DNA of 64,000 nt from Methanocellales archaeon (lineage in GTDB: Archaea; Halobacteriota; UBA148; JAUWXC01): assembly GCA_030610945.1 (NCBI GenBank), contig JAUWQV010000003.1:1-64000 (forward strand). Reading direction: 5' to 3'. Positions 44,394 to 52,447 of the stretch are shown here, piece after piece. The notes beneath the pieces were generated by a model, which was not told where the DNA came from, did no database searches, and saw only the letters and a list, made by a program, of their open reading frames with translations. Each line of letters starts with the position of its first letter. The first letter of the stretch is position 1. The translations under genes and the position numbers were made by a program.

Positions 44394-44879
44394 ATGTTCA
44401 CATTTGATAAGGTAATACCCGACGAGAGAATGCGCGATGATCTAACAGAAGTTTTTCTTGGCGCAAGCATCCTCGTCATGAGCTGGGGCTTGGTCACCGC
44501 CATACATGAGTTCTTTCATGCGCTCACCGCCACAGCTCTGGGATACGAGATCGCTTTGATAGACATACAGTTTACTTTCGGCTCGTTGACCGTGCAGGGG
44601 GCGATGAGCCCGATGGATACGGTGATAGTAGCCATGGCAGGCACCGTAGGGCTCACCGCAATCGGGGTTGTTTTTATCTATGTTTTACGAAGTAGAATCT
44701 TAAACATGGTGGGCGTGGTCTTTCTCGTCAGGGCATGGATCGATTCACTGCCGTTATATAACTTCGACGGGGCATATGTTGCGCAAAACTCTGGCTTAAT
44801 CCTGGCATGGATGGTAGCCATTATGATGGTCATCGTCAGCGGGGGAGCGGTCATGCACGTGATTAAAGACGGGAATTAG
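44394..44879 (+). CDS. small membrane metalloprotease-like protein (M50/site-2 protease-like)
   Basis: 161 residues, about four membrane helices. AIHEFFHALTATALG (about 38-52) is an HExxH zinc motif within a membrane segment, and PLYNFDGAYV (about 123-132) resembles the second motif (N/LDG) that supplies the third zinc ligand in site-2 proteases. Much shorter than classic S2P, with no PDZ domain. ATG 44394 is preferred to TTG 44385. It could clip membrane regulators or surface-protein signals; the substrate is unknown. Confidence 0.65.
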   Translation: MFTFDKVIPDERMRDDLTEVFLGASILVMSWGLVTAIHEFFHALTATALGYEIALIDIQFTFGSLTVQGAMSPMDTVIVAMAGTVGLTAIGVVFIYVLRSRILNMVGVVFLVRAWIDSLPLYNFDGAYVAQNSGLILAWMVAIMMVIVSGGAVMHVIKDGN

Positions 44880-44928
44880 GTCCCATGATGACTCCACATC
44901 AATCGCGCATTTAGGATGGGTCTAATCA

Positions 44929-45867
44929 TCATATTTTCTTTAAAATTCCAATCTTGGGCTCGTAACAGCGCCCCTCATCCATAAGTTCCCTGACTGCGGT
45001 TTCAGCCACATCGCTAGATATCTTGTGCTCACGCGCAGCATCTACCAAATTCGAATAATTCACACCATCCCCCTGATCCATTTTTTCGAGCAAACCAAAC
45101 ACGACCTCTTTTGGCTCTGGTACTTTTTTCACCGTACCCTTGCCGCTAAGACCTGCAATGATATATTCTCCCTCTTTTTTCCCCCCCGCAGCCCTGGGAA
45201 GCGTCGGCTTGGCGATGATATACTCCGGCGTCTGGCTAACCCCTTTGGAAACGGCTTTCACCGCACCCCCTGCCATATCAACCAGCTGGTGGAGATACGC
45301 CTCTGTAATCTGGTAGTGGTCAAGCGCCATAACGACACCATCCGCTAATTCTGCACTTATTTTGCCCCTGAGATAATCGCGCAGCTCTTCTCCACACAGG
45401 TTAGAGGATAGTGCGAGTTTCATCGCATTTACCCGTTCCATGGTTCGTTCCGCCGTGTTCAGGATCCATCTATCCCTTACATCAGCATTTACGATGTTGG
45501 CCTCTTCCGACCGAATGGACGTATACACAGTCCCGTCCTCTGGCTCGTATATCCTGGCCTTGCCGGTGACTGCCACGAATGCAGGGATTTGAAGCTCTGA
45601 GAAGAATGCCGTAGCTTCTGGCTGGTACTGTCCGGCATAAATTGTGAAGACGCCAGTTGGATCTGATATCCTTGCACGCCATAGGCCCTCCTCCGTACCG
45701 ATGTTGTCAATCTCAGTCGCAACCCCAACCACGAACAGCCGATTGCACTTTGCGCCTGTGGGAGTGACGATGTAATGGGGCGCTCTATCAGTGCCTTGAC
45801 TATGCCGAAGATTCGCCCTGTTAAACTCCTCTGCAAAGATTCTCCATGCCAACTCTCGTTCAGACAT
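44929..45867 (-). CDS. RPA-associated single-strand DNA-binding protein (COG3390-type)
   Basis: 312 residues. N-terminal OB fold (TPTGAKCNRLFVVGVATEIDNIGTEEGLWRARISDPTGVFTIYAGQYQPEA...FVAVTGKARIYEPEDGTVYTSIRSEEANIV), a helical middle, and a C-terminal winged helix (FGLLEKMDQGDGVNYSNLVDAAREHKISSDVAETAVRELMDEGRCYEPKIGILKKI). This is the partner encoded after RPA in euryarchaea (RPA41/Rpa32-like). Overlaps rpa by 8 bp. Confidence 0.88.
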   Translation of the reverse strand: MSERELAWRIFAEEFNRANLRHSQGTDRAPHYIVTPTGAKCNRLFVVGVATEIDNIGTEEGLWRARISDPTGVFTIYAGQYQPEATAFFSELQIPAFVAVTGKARIYEPEDGTVYTSIRSEEANIVNADVRDRWILNTAERTMERVNAMKLALSSNLCGEELRDYLRGKISAELADGVVMALDHYQITEAYLHQLVDMAGGAVKAVSKGVSQTPEYIIAKPTLPRAAGGKKEGEYIIAGLSGKGTVKKVPEPKEVVFGLLEKMDQGDGVNYSNLVDAAREHKISSDVAETAVRELMDEGRCYEPKIGILKKI

Positions 45868-46885
45868 GAGCGCCTCCCAGACGCTTGGCCATCTCCTCTA
45901 ACTTGCCCCCAGGCACCCATACCTCTTTGACTACAAGAGCGGCACCATATTCCCCTTTTGATACATTGCCCCTGACCGCGAGTGGTGTCCCTACAAGTTT
46001 TCTTCTTATCTCCTCTTCCACCGCGCCATGCCCTGCCTCCGAGGCAAGCTTCTGTGACATCTTCATCGATTTGCCATACAGGTGCTCGGTTAGCTCCCTA
46101 TTCAGCACGATTGTTAACGCGCCAGTTCCATCATCCAAAATCGCCTTGACTCTCATATCAGACTGTGCATCTACCTTACCATGCACTCTGCAGAGTTCCT
46201 TTTGAAGTACCCTCTTGCATTCCGGGCACCTGACAATCAATCCAGACCCAGGACGGATGGACAAAATGTCCCCTTCCACTATTACATCGAACGCGCCATC
46301 TCTGGCGATTGCGTCGCCTATCGTGAGTCGTTTTGGAGCGCTGAGCTCTGTGTCAGGCGGCAGCACGTCATCGACCTTGGCCACGTTTGTGCGCTCGCCT
46401 ATGTTGACAGTAGGAATTCCCTGCCATACCTTAACGTATGCATTTTCAATTCTGACGACGTTTTTTGCTGAGATTACGGGAGATACAACCCAAGATGTAA
46501 AAGGCAATCTGGCGCTTTCATCTGCGATTACGCCGCTAATGATGTCTTTTGGCCCGTTTTTCGTTTCTATGTTCATCTGCATGGCTTCAAGAATCCTGCA
46601 AACAACGCTCACACCCATATCGCCGCTTTTTAATTGGCTCAGATGTATTACAGTAGCCCGTGGCTGCTCGCCCTTGATATTTTGGCCGTTGGAAGGGATG
46701 GATAACCCCTTAGTTGCCGCGAGAACTTTTGCATATTTTTTGATTACGCTTCTCTTGGCCTCTTCAACCGGCACCTTATAATCCTCTACCAGTTTTTTAA
46801 AATCCGCCATCAGTTTTTTATCATCAACAGTCATACCAAGCGCCCTTTTTATTTCTTGGAGATGGGGCGCTAATTTGCTACCCAT
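45860..46885 (-). CDS. rpa: replication protein A (RPA), single-stranded DNA-binding
   Basis: 341 residues. A short helical N-terminus (LAPHLQEIKRALG...), at least two OB folds, and a zinc finger CPECKRVLQKELCRVHG (C-x2-C-x8-C-x2-H) in the C-terminal third. It coats single-stranded DNA in replication and repair. First gene of the pair with its COG3390 partner. ATG 46885 has GGAGGAC upstream on the minus strand. Confidence 0.92.
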   Translation of the reverse strand: MGSKLAPHLQEIKRALGMTVDDKKLMADFKKLVEDYKVPVEEAKRSVIKKYAKVLAATKGLSIPSNGQNIKGEQPRATVIHLSQLKSGDMGVSVVCRILEAMQMNIETKNGPKDIISGVIADESARLPFTSWVVSPVISAKNVVRIENAYVKVWQGIPTVNIGERTNVAKVDDVLPPDTELSAPKRLTIGDAIARDGAFDVIVEGDILSIRPGSGLIVRCPECKRVLQKELCRVHGKVDAQSDMRVKAILDDGTGALTIVLNRELTEHLYGKSMKMSQKLASEAGHGAVEEEIRRKLVGTPLAVRGNVSKGEYGAALVVKEVWVPGGKLEEMAKRLGGAHV

Positions 46886-46970
46886 TGAGAGTCCTCCTTT
46901 TTATAGATTACAGGACCTATGATATGATAGTTTAAGAGTCAAAAAGATAAAAAAGCATCGGAGAGAATGG

Positions 46971-47795
46971 ATGAGAACGCATAGAATACCTGTCCAGGTT
47001 TTTAGTCTTGACCATACACTGCGCTGTGGCCAGGTCTTCAGGTGGCAGAAAAGAGGTGATAAATGGATAGGCATTGTGAAAAACTCCATCATCTCGGTAG
47101 AGCAGGAAGGAGATAGCCTGATCGCAAAGTCATATCTTACCCCTGAAGACATTGCGAGTTATTTCAGACTTGATGATGACATGGAAAAAGTATACAGGCA
47201 GATTGGTAAAGACAAATTGATGAAGGAGGTTATCGCCAGATACAGAGGTTTGCGACTGGTCAGGCAGGACCCCTGGGAATGTTTGATTTCGTATGTTTGT
47301 TCTATCAATAATAGAATACCGCAGATTGTGCGCATGATTCAAAATTTGAGCGCACGTTTCGGCGAAGAAATATGTGATGGAGTTTACGGTTTCCCCGGCC
47401 CCGAGAAGCTGGCTGACGCCTCCCATGATGAACTCAAAAAATGCAAATTGGGATTTAGGGTAGACTGGATATTAGATGTAGCCAAGAAAGTGTGTGAGGG
47501 CGAGTTGCAATTGGAGAAGTTAAGAAATATGGACTATCAAAGCGCAAAGAGAGAATTACTAAAAGTCAATGGCGTGGGGGATAAGGTTGCTGACTGCGTC
47601 CTTTTATATTCTCTGGATAAACTAGAAGCATTTCCCGTCGATGTTCATATAAGAAGGGTTGTACAGCGCGAGTATTTAAAGAATGGAGGGATATCGGATA
47701 AAAGAATTGGAGAGTGGGCGAGACAATATTTCGGCGAGTATGCCGGATACGCGCAGCAGTACTTATTCCACTACGAACGCACCAAGGAGATGTAA
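46971..47795 (+). CDS. ogg1: 8-oxoguanine DNA glycosylase (Ogg1 type)
   Basis: 274 residues. HTLRCGQVFRWQ at the N-terminus, DPWECLISYVCSINNRIPQIVRMIQNL, then the helix-hairpin-helix LLKVNGVGDKVADCVLLYSLDKLEAFPVDVHIRRV carrying the catalytic Lys (GDK) and Asp (VDVH). It excises oxidised guanine and nicks the strand. Divergent from rpa, so the two DNA-maintenance units share an 85-bp promoter region. Confidence 0.93.
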   Translation: MRTHRIPVQVFSLDHTLRCGQVFRWQKRGDKWIGIVKNSIISVEQEGDSLIAKSYLTPEDIASYFRLDDDMEKVYRQIGKDKLMKEVIARYRGLRLVRQDPWECLISYVCSINNRIPQIVRMIQNLSARFGEEICDGVYGFPGPEKLADASHDELKKCKLGFRVDWILDVAKKVCEGELQLEKLRNMDYQSAKRELLKVNGVGDKVADCVLLYSLDKLEAFPVDVHIRRVVQREYLKNGGISDKRIGEWARQYFGEYAGYAQQYLFHYERTKEM

Positions 47796-47796
47796 A

Positions 47797-48435
47797 ATGA
47801 AATCCAGACCTTTTGTCTTCATCAATGCGGCGATGAGCGCTGACGGAAAGATATCCACGTATGAGCGCAGGCAGACAAGAATATCTGGCGACGCCGATAG
47901 GAAGAGAGTTGATAAACTAAGGGCAAGTGCAGATGCCATAATGGTCGGCATAGGCACGGTTCTGGCAGATGACCCTGGCTTAACCGTCAGGTCAGGAGTA
48001 AAAAATCCCACTCGGATAGTTGTGGACAGCATGGCGAGGACACCTGTAGATGCAGAGGTCGTCACCAGAAAAGGCGGCCCAACAATTATCGCTGTGTCCA
48101 AATCCGCGCCTCGCGAAAAAGTTGAGGCATTGAGAGAAAAAGCAGAAGTCATCACAGTTGGCGATAGGCAAGTTTCGCTACCAGAATTGCTCGGTGAATT
48201 AAAAAGCAGGGGCATCAACAGACTGATGGTAGAGGGTGGCGCAACGCTCAACTGGGGGTTAATTTCCGAGGGCTTGGTCGATGAGATATATGTGTATATC
48301 GGAAACATTATTATCGGCGGAAAAGATGCGCCAACACTTGTGGATGGGGTGGGATTCCTCGACCCAATGAAATTGGAGTTATTGAGCGTTGAGAAAATGG
48401 ATGATGGCATTTTGGTCAAATGGCGCGTGCTTTGA
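47797..48435 (+). CDS. arfC: 2,5-diamino-6-(ribosylamino)pyrimidinone phosphate reductase
   Basis: 212 residues of the RibD C-terminal family: FINAAMSADGKISTYERRQTRISGDADRKRVDKLRASADAIMVGIGTVLADDPGLTVR, RIVVDSMART, LMVEGGATLNWGLISEGLVDEIYVYI. It reduces the ribosyl moiety in archaeal riboflavin/F420 synthesis. ATG 47797 starts 1 bp after the ogg1 stop with AAGGAGATG upstream; the longer frame lies in ogg1. Confidence 0.93.
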   Translation: MKSRPFVFINAAMSADGKISTYERRQTRISGDADRKRVDKLRASADAIMVGIGTVLADDPGLTVRSGVKNPTRIVVDSMARTPVDAEVVTRKGGPTIIAVSKSAPREKVEALREKAEVITVGDRQVSLPELLGELKSRGINRLMVEGGATLNWGLISEGLVDEIYVYIGNIIIGGKDAPTLVDGVGFLDPMKLELLSVEKMDDGILVKWRVL

Positions 48436-48560
48436 ACTTAAGCAGGATCAAAAGTCCGCTGGATAGCTTGTATGAACAAAAAGTGGTAGTAAATAGTTTG
48501 GATATAAAGAGTTATCCAAAATTCACTCCGCCTCCCTTTAAAAAGAAGATTATTAAATAG
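48420..48560 (+). CDS. short basic ORF after arfC, doubtful
   Basis: A 46-residue frame from an ATG within the last codons of arfC (MARALNLSRIKSPLDSLYEQKVV...PPFKKKIIK). The overlap is of the coupled type and the composition is protein-like, rich in Lys and Pro. It could be a small gene or the truncated head of a lost one. No family recognised. Confidence 0.25.
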   Translation: MARALNLSRIKSPLDSLYEQKVVVNSLDIKSYPKFTPPPFKKKIIK

Positions 48561-48602
48561 CCTAACTTACACATAACTAGTTCGATTAGGTGAGAAGAAA
48601 GC

Positions 48603-49841
48603 ATGAAAACAAAAAATTTGCTTATTTTGCTGATAATTGCAGTTGTTTTGCTTAGTGGCTGTGTTAAAAAACCACTTGATGAAGTTGAAGAAGAACCAAT
48701 AATAATTCATGATCAAAACATTTCTGGCGAAATAAAGCAAGACCAGATTTGGTCTGGAACAATTCATGTTACTGGAGATGTCTGGGTAGACGAAGATACC
48801 ACTTTAACAATTATGCCAGGGACTACCGTGCTTATCTCTGCTGGAAGAGACGACCAGAATAGGGGACTTGCGATGATTATGGACAAATCAGAAAAAGAAA
48901 AAATTGGGCCGATAGCTACAGAAGAATATGCAAAATCTCACATAGAAATTAATGGAAGAATTATAGCGGTAGGAACACCTAACGAAATGATTACATTTAC
49001 TTCCGATTCTACTAACCCTAGCTATGCAGATTGGAGTAGTATTGAATTACGCCCAGGTAGTAGAATAGAATATTGTATTGTTGAGTATGCTGGAAGAGCA
49101 GGATTGGGTATTTGGAGCGATATTCCTAAAGATGAAAGTGTCTTAATTTCAAATAATATTATTAGGCATATTTTCATGGGAGCTGTTGGTTTAGGAGGGA
49201 CTTCCTCGGCCAAAATTATTTCAAATAATATTTCAGATTGTGGAAGTGAAGGAATATGTGTAGATTCTGGTGGGGGAAAGCCATATATTGCATATAATAT
49301 CATCAAAGATTCAACTGTTGGGATTGCCACACTTTCCGAATCATTTGCAATTATAGAAAACAATGTGCTGATTGATAACATACAAGGCATAACATCAAGA
49401 GCTGAAGATACAATCAGGTATAATTATATCAGTTCACCTACAAAACAAATTCACGAACAGAGTTATATGGGCTATACTTTTCTATATATAGTGGAACCAG
49501 AGATAATAAGATTTAGTGGGATTGTTATAGCAGAAAATTGTTCTGCGACAATTGAGTTCAATGATATTAACAATAATGATATAGGCATCTTGATTGGTCC
49601 CGAAGGAAGTCCTCCGCAAATACTAAAGAAGAACAATGTCTATAATAATAAAATTAATGTTGATAATCAAATAGCATTAGATATTACAGCTTCAAACAAC
49701 TGGTGGGGAACAACTAATATAAGCGAGATAGACGCAAAGATTTGGGATTATAATGATGATCTAAGTTTAGGCAAAGTGAATTATATCCCAATATTAAATG
49801 AGAATGTCGAAGAAGCAGGAATTGTGGAGATAGAAAAATGA
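48603..49841 (+). CDS. lipoprotein with right-handed parallel beta-helix (NosD-like)
   Basis: 412 residues. Signal peptide with lipobox LLSGC (KTKNLLILLIIAVVLLSGC), then a beta-helix: WSGTIHVTGDVWVDEDTTLTIMPGTTVLIS, and repeated coils (ISNNIIRHIF..., IISNNISDCGSEGIC, IAYNIIKDSTVGIA, IIENNVLIDNIQGI). The C-terminal region ASNNWWGTTN is a common beta-helix motif in surface carbohydrate-active or binding proteins. Its base composition is visibly more AT-rich than its neighbours, suggesting transfer. GGTGAGAAGA precedes the ATG. Confidence 0.8.
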   Translation: MKTKNLLILLIIAVVLLSGCVKKPLDEVEEEPIIIHDQNISGEIKQDQIWSGTIHVTGDVWVDEDTTLTIMPGTTVLISAGRDDQNRGLAMIMDKSEKEKIGPIATEEYAKSHIEINGRIIAVGTPNEMITFTSDSTNPSYADWSSIELRPGSRIEYCIVEYAGRAGLGIWSDIPKDESVLISNNIIRHIFMGAVGLGGTSSAKIISNNISDCGSEGICVDSGGGKPYIAYNIIKDSTVGIATLSESFAIIENNVLIDNIQGITSRAEDTIRYNYISSPTKQIHEQSYMGYTFLYIVEPEIIRFSGIVIAENCSATIEFNDINNNDIGILIGPEGSPPQILKKNNVYNNKINVDNQIALDITASNNWWGTTNISEIDAKIWDYNDDLSLGKVNYIPILNENVEEAGIVEIEK

Positions 49842-49866
49842 AAACAAAAATTTTCGGCGGGGCTCC

Positions 49867-49990
49867 TTGAACTCTCCGCTTACTTCGTTCACTTCGGTGC
49901 TATCGCACTCGGACAACACGGTGTATGCGGTTCGCTTCACTCATCTAAATTGCTCACTACCGTTCGCAACTTCGCATACACTGATGCCGT
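49867..49990. repeat. structured intergenic sequence related to 4702-4826
   Basis: After the lipoprotein gene comes a stretch dense in CTTCG/GTTCG words (TACTTCGTTCACTTCGGTGC). At 49945-49974 it contains CTAAATTGCTC-N10-GCAACTTCG, matching 4782-4813. No protein is convincing in any frame. Confidence 0.5.
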
Positions 49991-50011
49991 TAACAAAGCC
50001 ATCCAAGCAAA

Positions 50012-50062
50012 CCTTTATAAACCCTAATGCTATTTCTGTTAACAACATGACACGTGTCATGT
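50012..50062 (+). promoter_or_regulatory. TRAM gene promoter with 18-bp perfect palindrome
   Basis: A TTTATAAA box (about 50012-50019) is followed 25 bp later by ACATGACACGTGTCATGT (50045-50062), a perfect 18-bp palindrome lying where transcription should start. GAGGTG (about 50076-50081) is the ribosome site. A dimeric repressor binding here would block initiation; the regulator is not identified. Confidence 0.6.
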
Positions 50063-50087
50063 ATACAGAGATATAGAGGTGTAAGTT

Positions 50088-50288
50088 TTGTATGGAAATG
50101 AATCAAGTGCCCCTGTAAAAGAGGGGGAAACGTACGACGTGAAAATAGAGGACACGGCTAGAGAAGGGGACGGAATCGCCAGAATAGAAGGATTTGTGAT
50201 ATTTGTTCCCAACACGAAGGTAGGCGATGAAGTCAAGATTAAAGTTACCAAAGTCATGCGTAGATTCGCTATAGCTGAAGTGGCATAA
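50088..50288 (+). CDS. TRAM-domain protein (putative RNA chaperone)
   Basis: 66 residues: [56 protein letters not shown], a single TRAM domain. In methanogens such stand-alone TRAM proteins act as cold-responsive RNA chaperones. TTG start at 50088, about 7 bp after GAGGTG; no in-frame ATG fits better. Its promoter carries the 18-bp palindrome. Confidence 0.88.
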   Translation: MYGNESSAPVKEGETYDVKIEDTAREGDGIARIEGFVIFVPNTKVGDEVKIKVTKVMRRFAIAEVA

Positions 50289-50366
50289 ATTAACTCTAGA
50301 ATTTTAGTTGAAGATTAGGATTGTTAGTCTGTTTATATTAGACTGGCAATCCATTTTTTATTTTTA

Positions 50367-50549
50367 TTACTCCTTTTCTTGAACGGATAGGCTCGTGCAC
50401 CAGCACTTTGTGCAGTGCGGGATCCCTGGTCGGTTATCTTTGTTCCACAGGTCCAAAACAGTGGGCTCTTCACCATTGCCGCTAGAGATATCATCCATTA
50501 CAATGGTTTTACATCGTTCACAAAGGATTACATATTCGGCTATGTCCAC
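50367..50549 (-). CDS. small zinc-ribbon-like protein
   Basis: 60 residues with CERC (about 10-13) and CTKCWC (about 46-51), a probable four-Cys zinc site separated by an acidic middle (DDISSGNGEEPTVLDLW). GTG start 50549 has GAGGTG 9 bp upstream, and a TATA-like TTTTTATAGG lies near 50595-50606 on the minus strand. These signals support a real gene. No named family is recognised. Confidence 0.55.
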   Translation of the reverse strand: MDIAEYVILCERCKTIVMDDISSGNGEEPTVLDLWNKDNRPGIPHCTKCWCTSLSVQEKE

Positions 50550-50636
50550 AATTTCACCTCATTAACCATTAACAATAGAGGGGAAACTATGGCTCATCCT
50601 ATAAAAATTATGCGGTTTGTTTTAATTCAGTGTGCT

Positions 50637-51863
50637 TTAATCTAGTAGGACTTCATCCCCGTTTTTCGGCGCAACCGCATCACACCCATGGTTCTCCCTT
50701 ATCCACTGGGCGAAGCCTTCTGCATCGTCACCATGCACGGGAAACACTGTCTCTACATTTTTGCATTCTTTGACGATTTTCTTTAACTGGGTATCATCAG
50801 CATGAGCGGAAAAGTCATAATATTCAATCTGTATGTTGAGCGGCACCATTTCGCCATTGATTTCTACACACCTTCTTTTCAGCGCATTCCATCCATTAGT
50901 CCCCTCTACTTGATACCCCGTCAGCAGGATCTTGCTTTTCGGATCGTCATGTATCTTGCCCAGATAGTAAAGCACTGGCCCCCCGTTTAACATTCCTGCC
51001 GTAGTAACGATAATAGACGGTTCTTTGAGTACCAAGGAGCGGCGCTTAGGCTCGACGACCTTGGCATTGTCAAACGCATCCCGAAGTTTATCAATATCCC
51101 TCACATAAGAAGGATGCTCCTTGAATATCTGCTGCACATCCACACCCATCCCGTCTACGTACGGACTGAGGCCATGCGCAGCCAGAATCATCAGGATTTC
51201 CTGTGTCCTTCCTATCGCAAAACATGGAAGTATCGCGCTTCCGCCATTGTCCAGCGTCTGAATAATCGACTCGATGAACTGGCGCTCAAGTTCCTTTCTA
51301 TCCGGATGAGTTCGCCCAAAATATGTGCTCTCGATGACCAGTACATCTACATCCGAGCATCTAAGATCTGCCCCATTTAACAATCTCGAATTCAAGGTAT
51401 TGATATCCCCCGTATAGAGCAGCCGTTTCTTGCCATCAAGATAGATGGAAGCGCTTCCAGGAATGTGCCCTGCATCAAAAAGTCTGGCCGAGTAACCATC
51501 TACCTCAAAATCGTCCTGATATGCCACTGGCTGGACTCGTTGCATTAGGAGTTGTATGTCCTCTGTAGTAAATGGAAAAATGCCCTGCCGTCTGGAAATT
51601 TTTAGCGTATCATGTGCCAATAGCAATGATAAATCGCGCGTGACGGGCGTCATGAATGTATGGGGCTTTAGGTCCATTAAGTTTGCAACTAGGCCGGAAT
51701 GGTCCAGATGCGCATGTGATATGATGATTGACGACGGGCGCAAGCCATTAAGTGGATATAACGGGGGATCGCACGGCTTCATCCCATAATCTAAAAGGAC
51801 ATTATCTACTAGGACTGCTGACCTTCCCACTTCCCTACAACCACCGAGAAATCTTATTTTCAT
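50637..51863 (-). CDS. beta-CASP metallo-beta-lactamase ribonuclease (aCPSF2-like)
   Basis: 408 residues without KH domains. Metal motifs: HAHLDHSG (about 50-57), DAGHIPGSA, YTGDIN; beta-CASP motifs VIESTYFGRTH, DFSAHAD and VFPVHGD. Archaeal aCPSF2 proteins of this build are RNases in RNA maturation and decay; the terminator factor aCPSF1/FttA has extra KH domains and is not this gene. ATG 51863 is used; the longer frame adds an unconserved leader. Confidence 0.88.
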   Translation of the reverse strand: MKIRFLGGCREVGRSAVLVDNVLLDYGMKPCDPPLYPLNGLRPSSIIISHAHLDHSGLVANLMDLKPHTFMTPVTRDLSLLLAHDTLKISRRQGIFPFTTEDIQLLMQRVQPVAYQDDFEVDGYSARLFDAGHIPGSASIYLDGKKRLLYTGDINTLNSRLLNGADLRCSDVDVLVIESTYFGRTHPDRKELERQFIESIIQTLDNGGSAILPCFAIGRTQEILMILAAHGLSPYVDGMGVDVQQIFKEHPSYVRDIDKLRDAFDNAKVVEPKRRSLVLKEPSIIVTTAGMLNGGPVLYYLGKIHDDPKSKILLTGYQVEGTNGWNALKRRCVEINGEMVPLNIQIEYYDFSAHADDTQLKKIVKECKNVETVFPVHGDDAEGFAQWIRENHGCDAVAPKNGDEVLLD

Positions 51864-52072
51864 AGTATCGAAAAAGTTATAATACATGCAAAGAAATTAT
51901 AAGTTCCGTTAAATTACACTATAATAAAGAGAAAAGTTTAAATGATATAAATGCATTGCATTAGCGGTGCGGTCAACCGGTTTCTACAATGATGGTGAGG
52001 GTTTGTATAGAGGTATAAATATATCTGAGCTTGAATATTGCATATCTATCTTTGAGCGGAGGCTTAACATAA

Positions 52073-52183
52073 GGGCTCGTAGCTCAGTTAGGCAGAGCAC
52101 CTGGCTTTTAACCAATGAAAGGAGTTTCTGCAAGGTCATGGAAAGAGACCAGGCGGCCAAGGGTTCAAATCCCTTCGAGCCCG
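52073..52183 (+). tRNA. tRNA-Lys (UUU) with a 37-nt intron
   Basis: Acceptor stem GGGCTCG (52073-52079) pairs with CGAGCCC (52176-52182). D arm GCTC...GAGC, anticodon stem CCTGG (52100-52104) with CCAGG (52149-52153), loop C-T-TTT-A-A giving anticodon UUU, T arm AAGGG-TTCAAAT-CCCTT. The intron is 52111-52147 if placed after position 37, the canonical site. No CCA is encoded. CATATCTA at 52041-52048 is a TATA candidate about 25 bp upstream. Confidence 0.92.
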
Positions 52184-52203
52184 TCTACATGCGAGGATAA
52201 TAC

Positions 52204-52440
52204 GTGAAAAAATTCAATGTACGCGACCACGAGATAGTGCCTGAACACGTGATAATCTCGAAAAAAGATGTAGAAGCGCTCTTAGTCAAGTATAGCATTA
52301 CCAAAGAGCAGTTGCCAAAAATCAAGAGTGCAGACCCGGTTTGTAAAGAGATAGACGCCAAATCCGGCGATGTCGTTAAAATCACCAGAAATAGCCCTAC
52401 AGCCGGCAAATCGATAGCATACCGCTTGGTGGTTGGTTAG
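52204..52440 (+). CDS. rpoH: RNA polymerase subunit Rpo5 (H)
   Basis: 78 residues: [42 protein letters not shown]...[26 protein letters not shown], the Rpb5 C-terminal domain. It sits at the downstream DNA entry of RNA polymerase. GTG start 52204. First gene of rpoH-B-A1-A2. Confidence 0.95.
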   Translation: MKKFNVRDHEIVPEHVIISKKDVEALLVKYSITKEQLPKIKSADPVCKEIDAKSGDVVKITRNSPTAGKSIAYRLVVG

Positions 52441-52447
52441 GAGGATT

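Noticed and set aside
50637-51863. FttA/aCPSF1 termination factor
   Set aside because: The protein lacks the N-terminal KH domains and is about 230 residues too short; aCPSF2-like fits.
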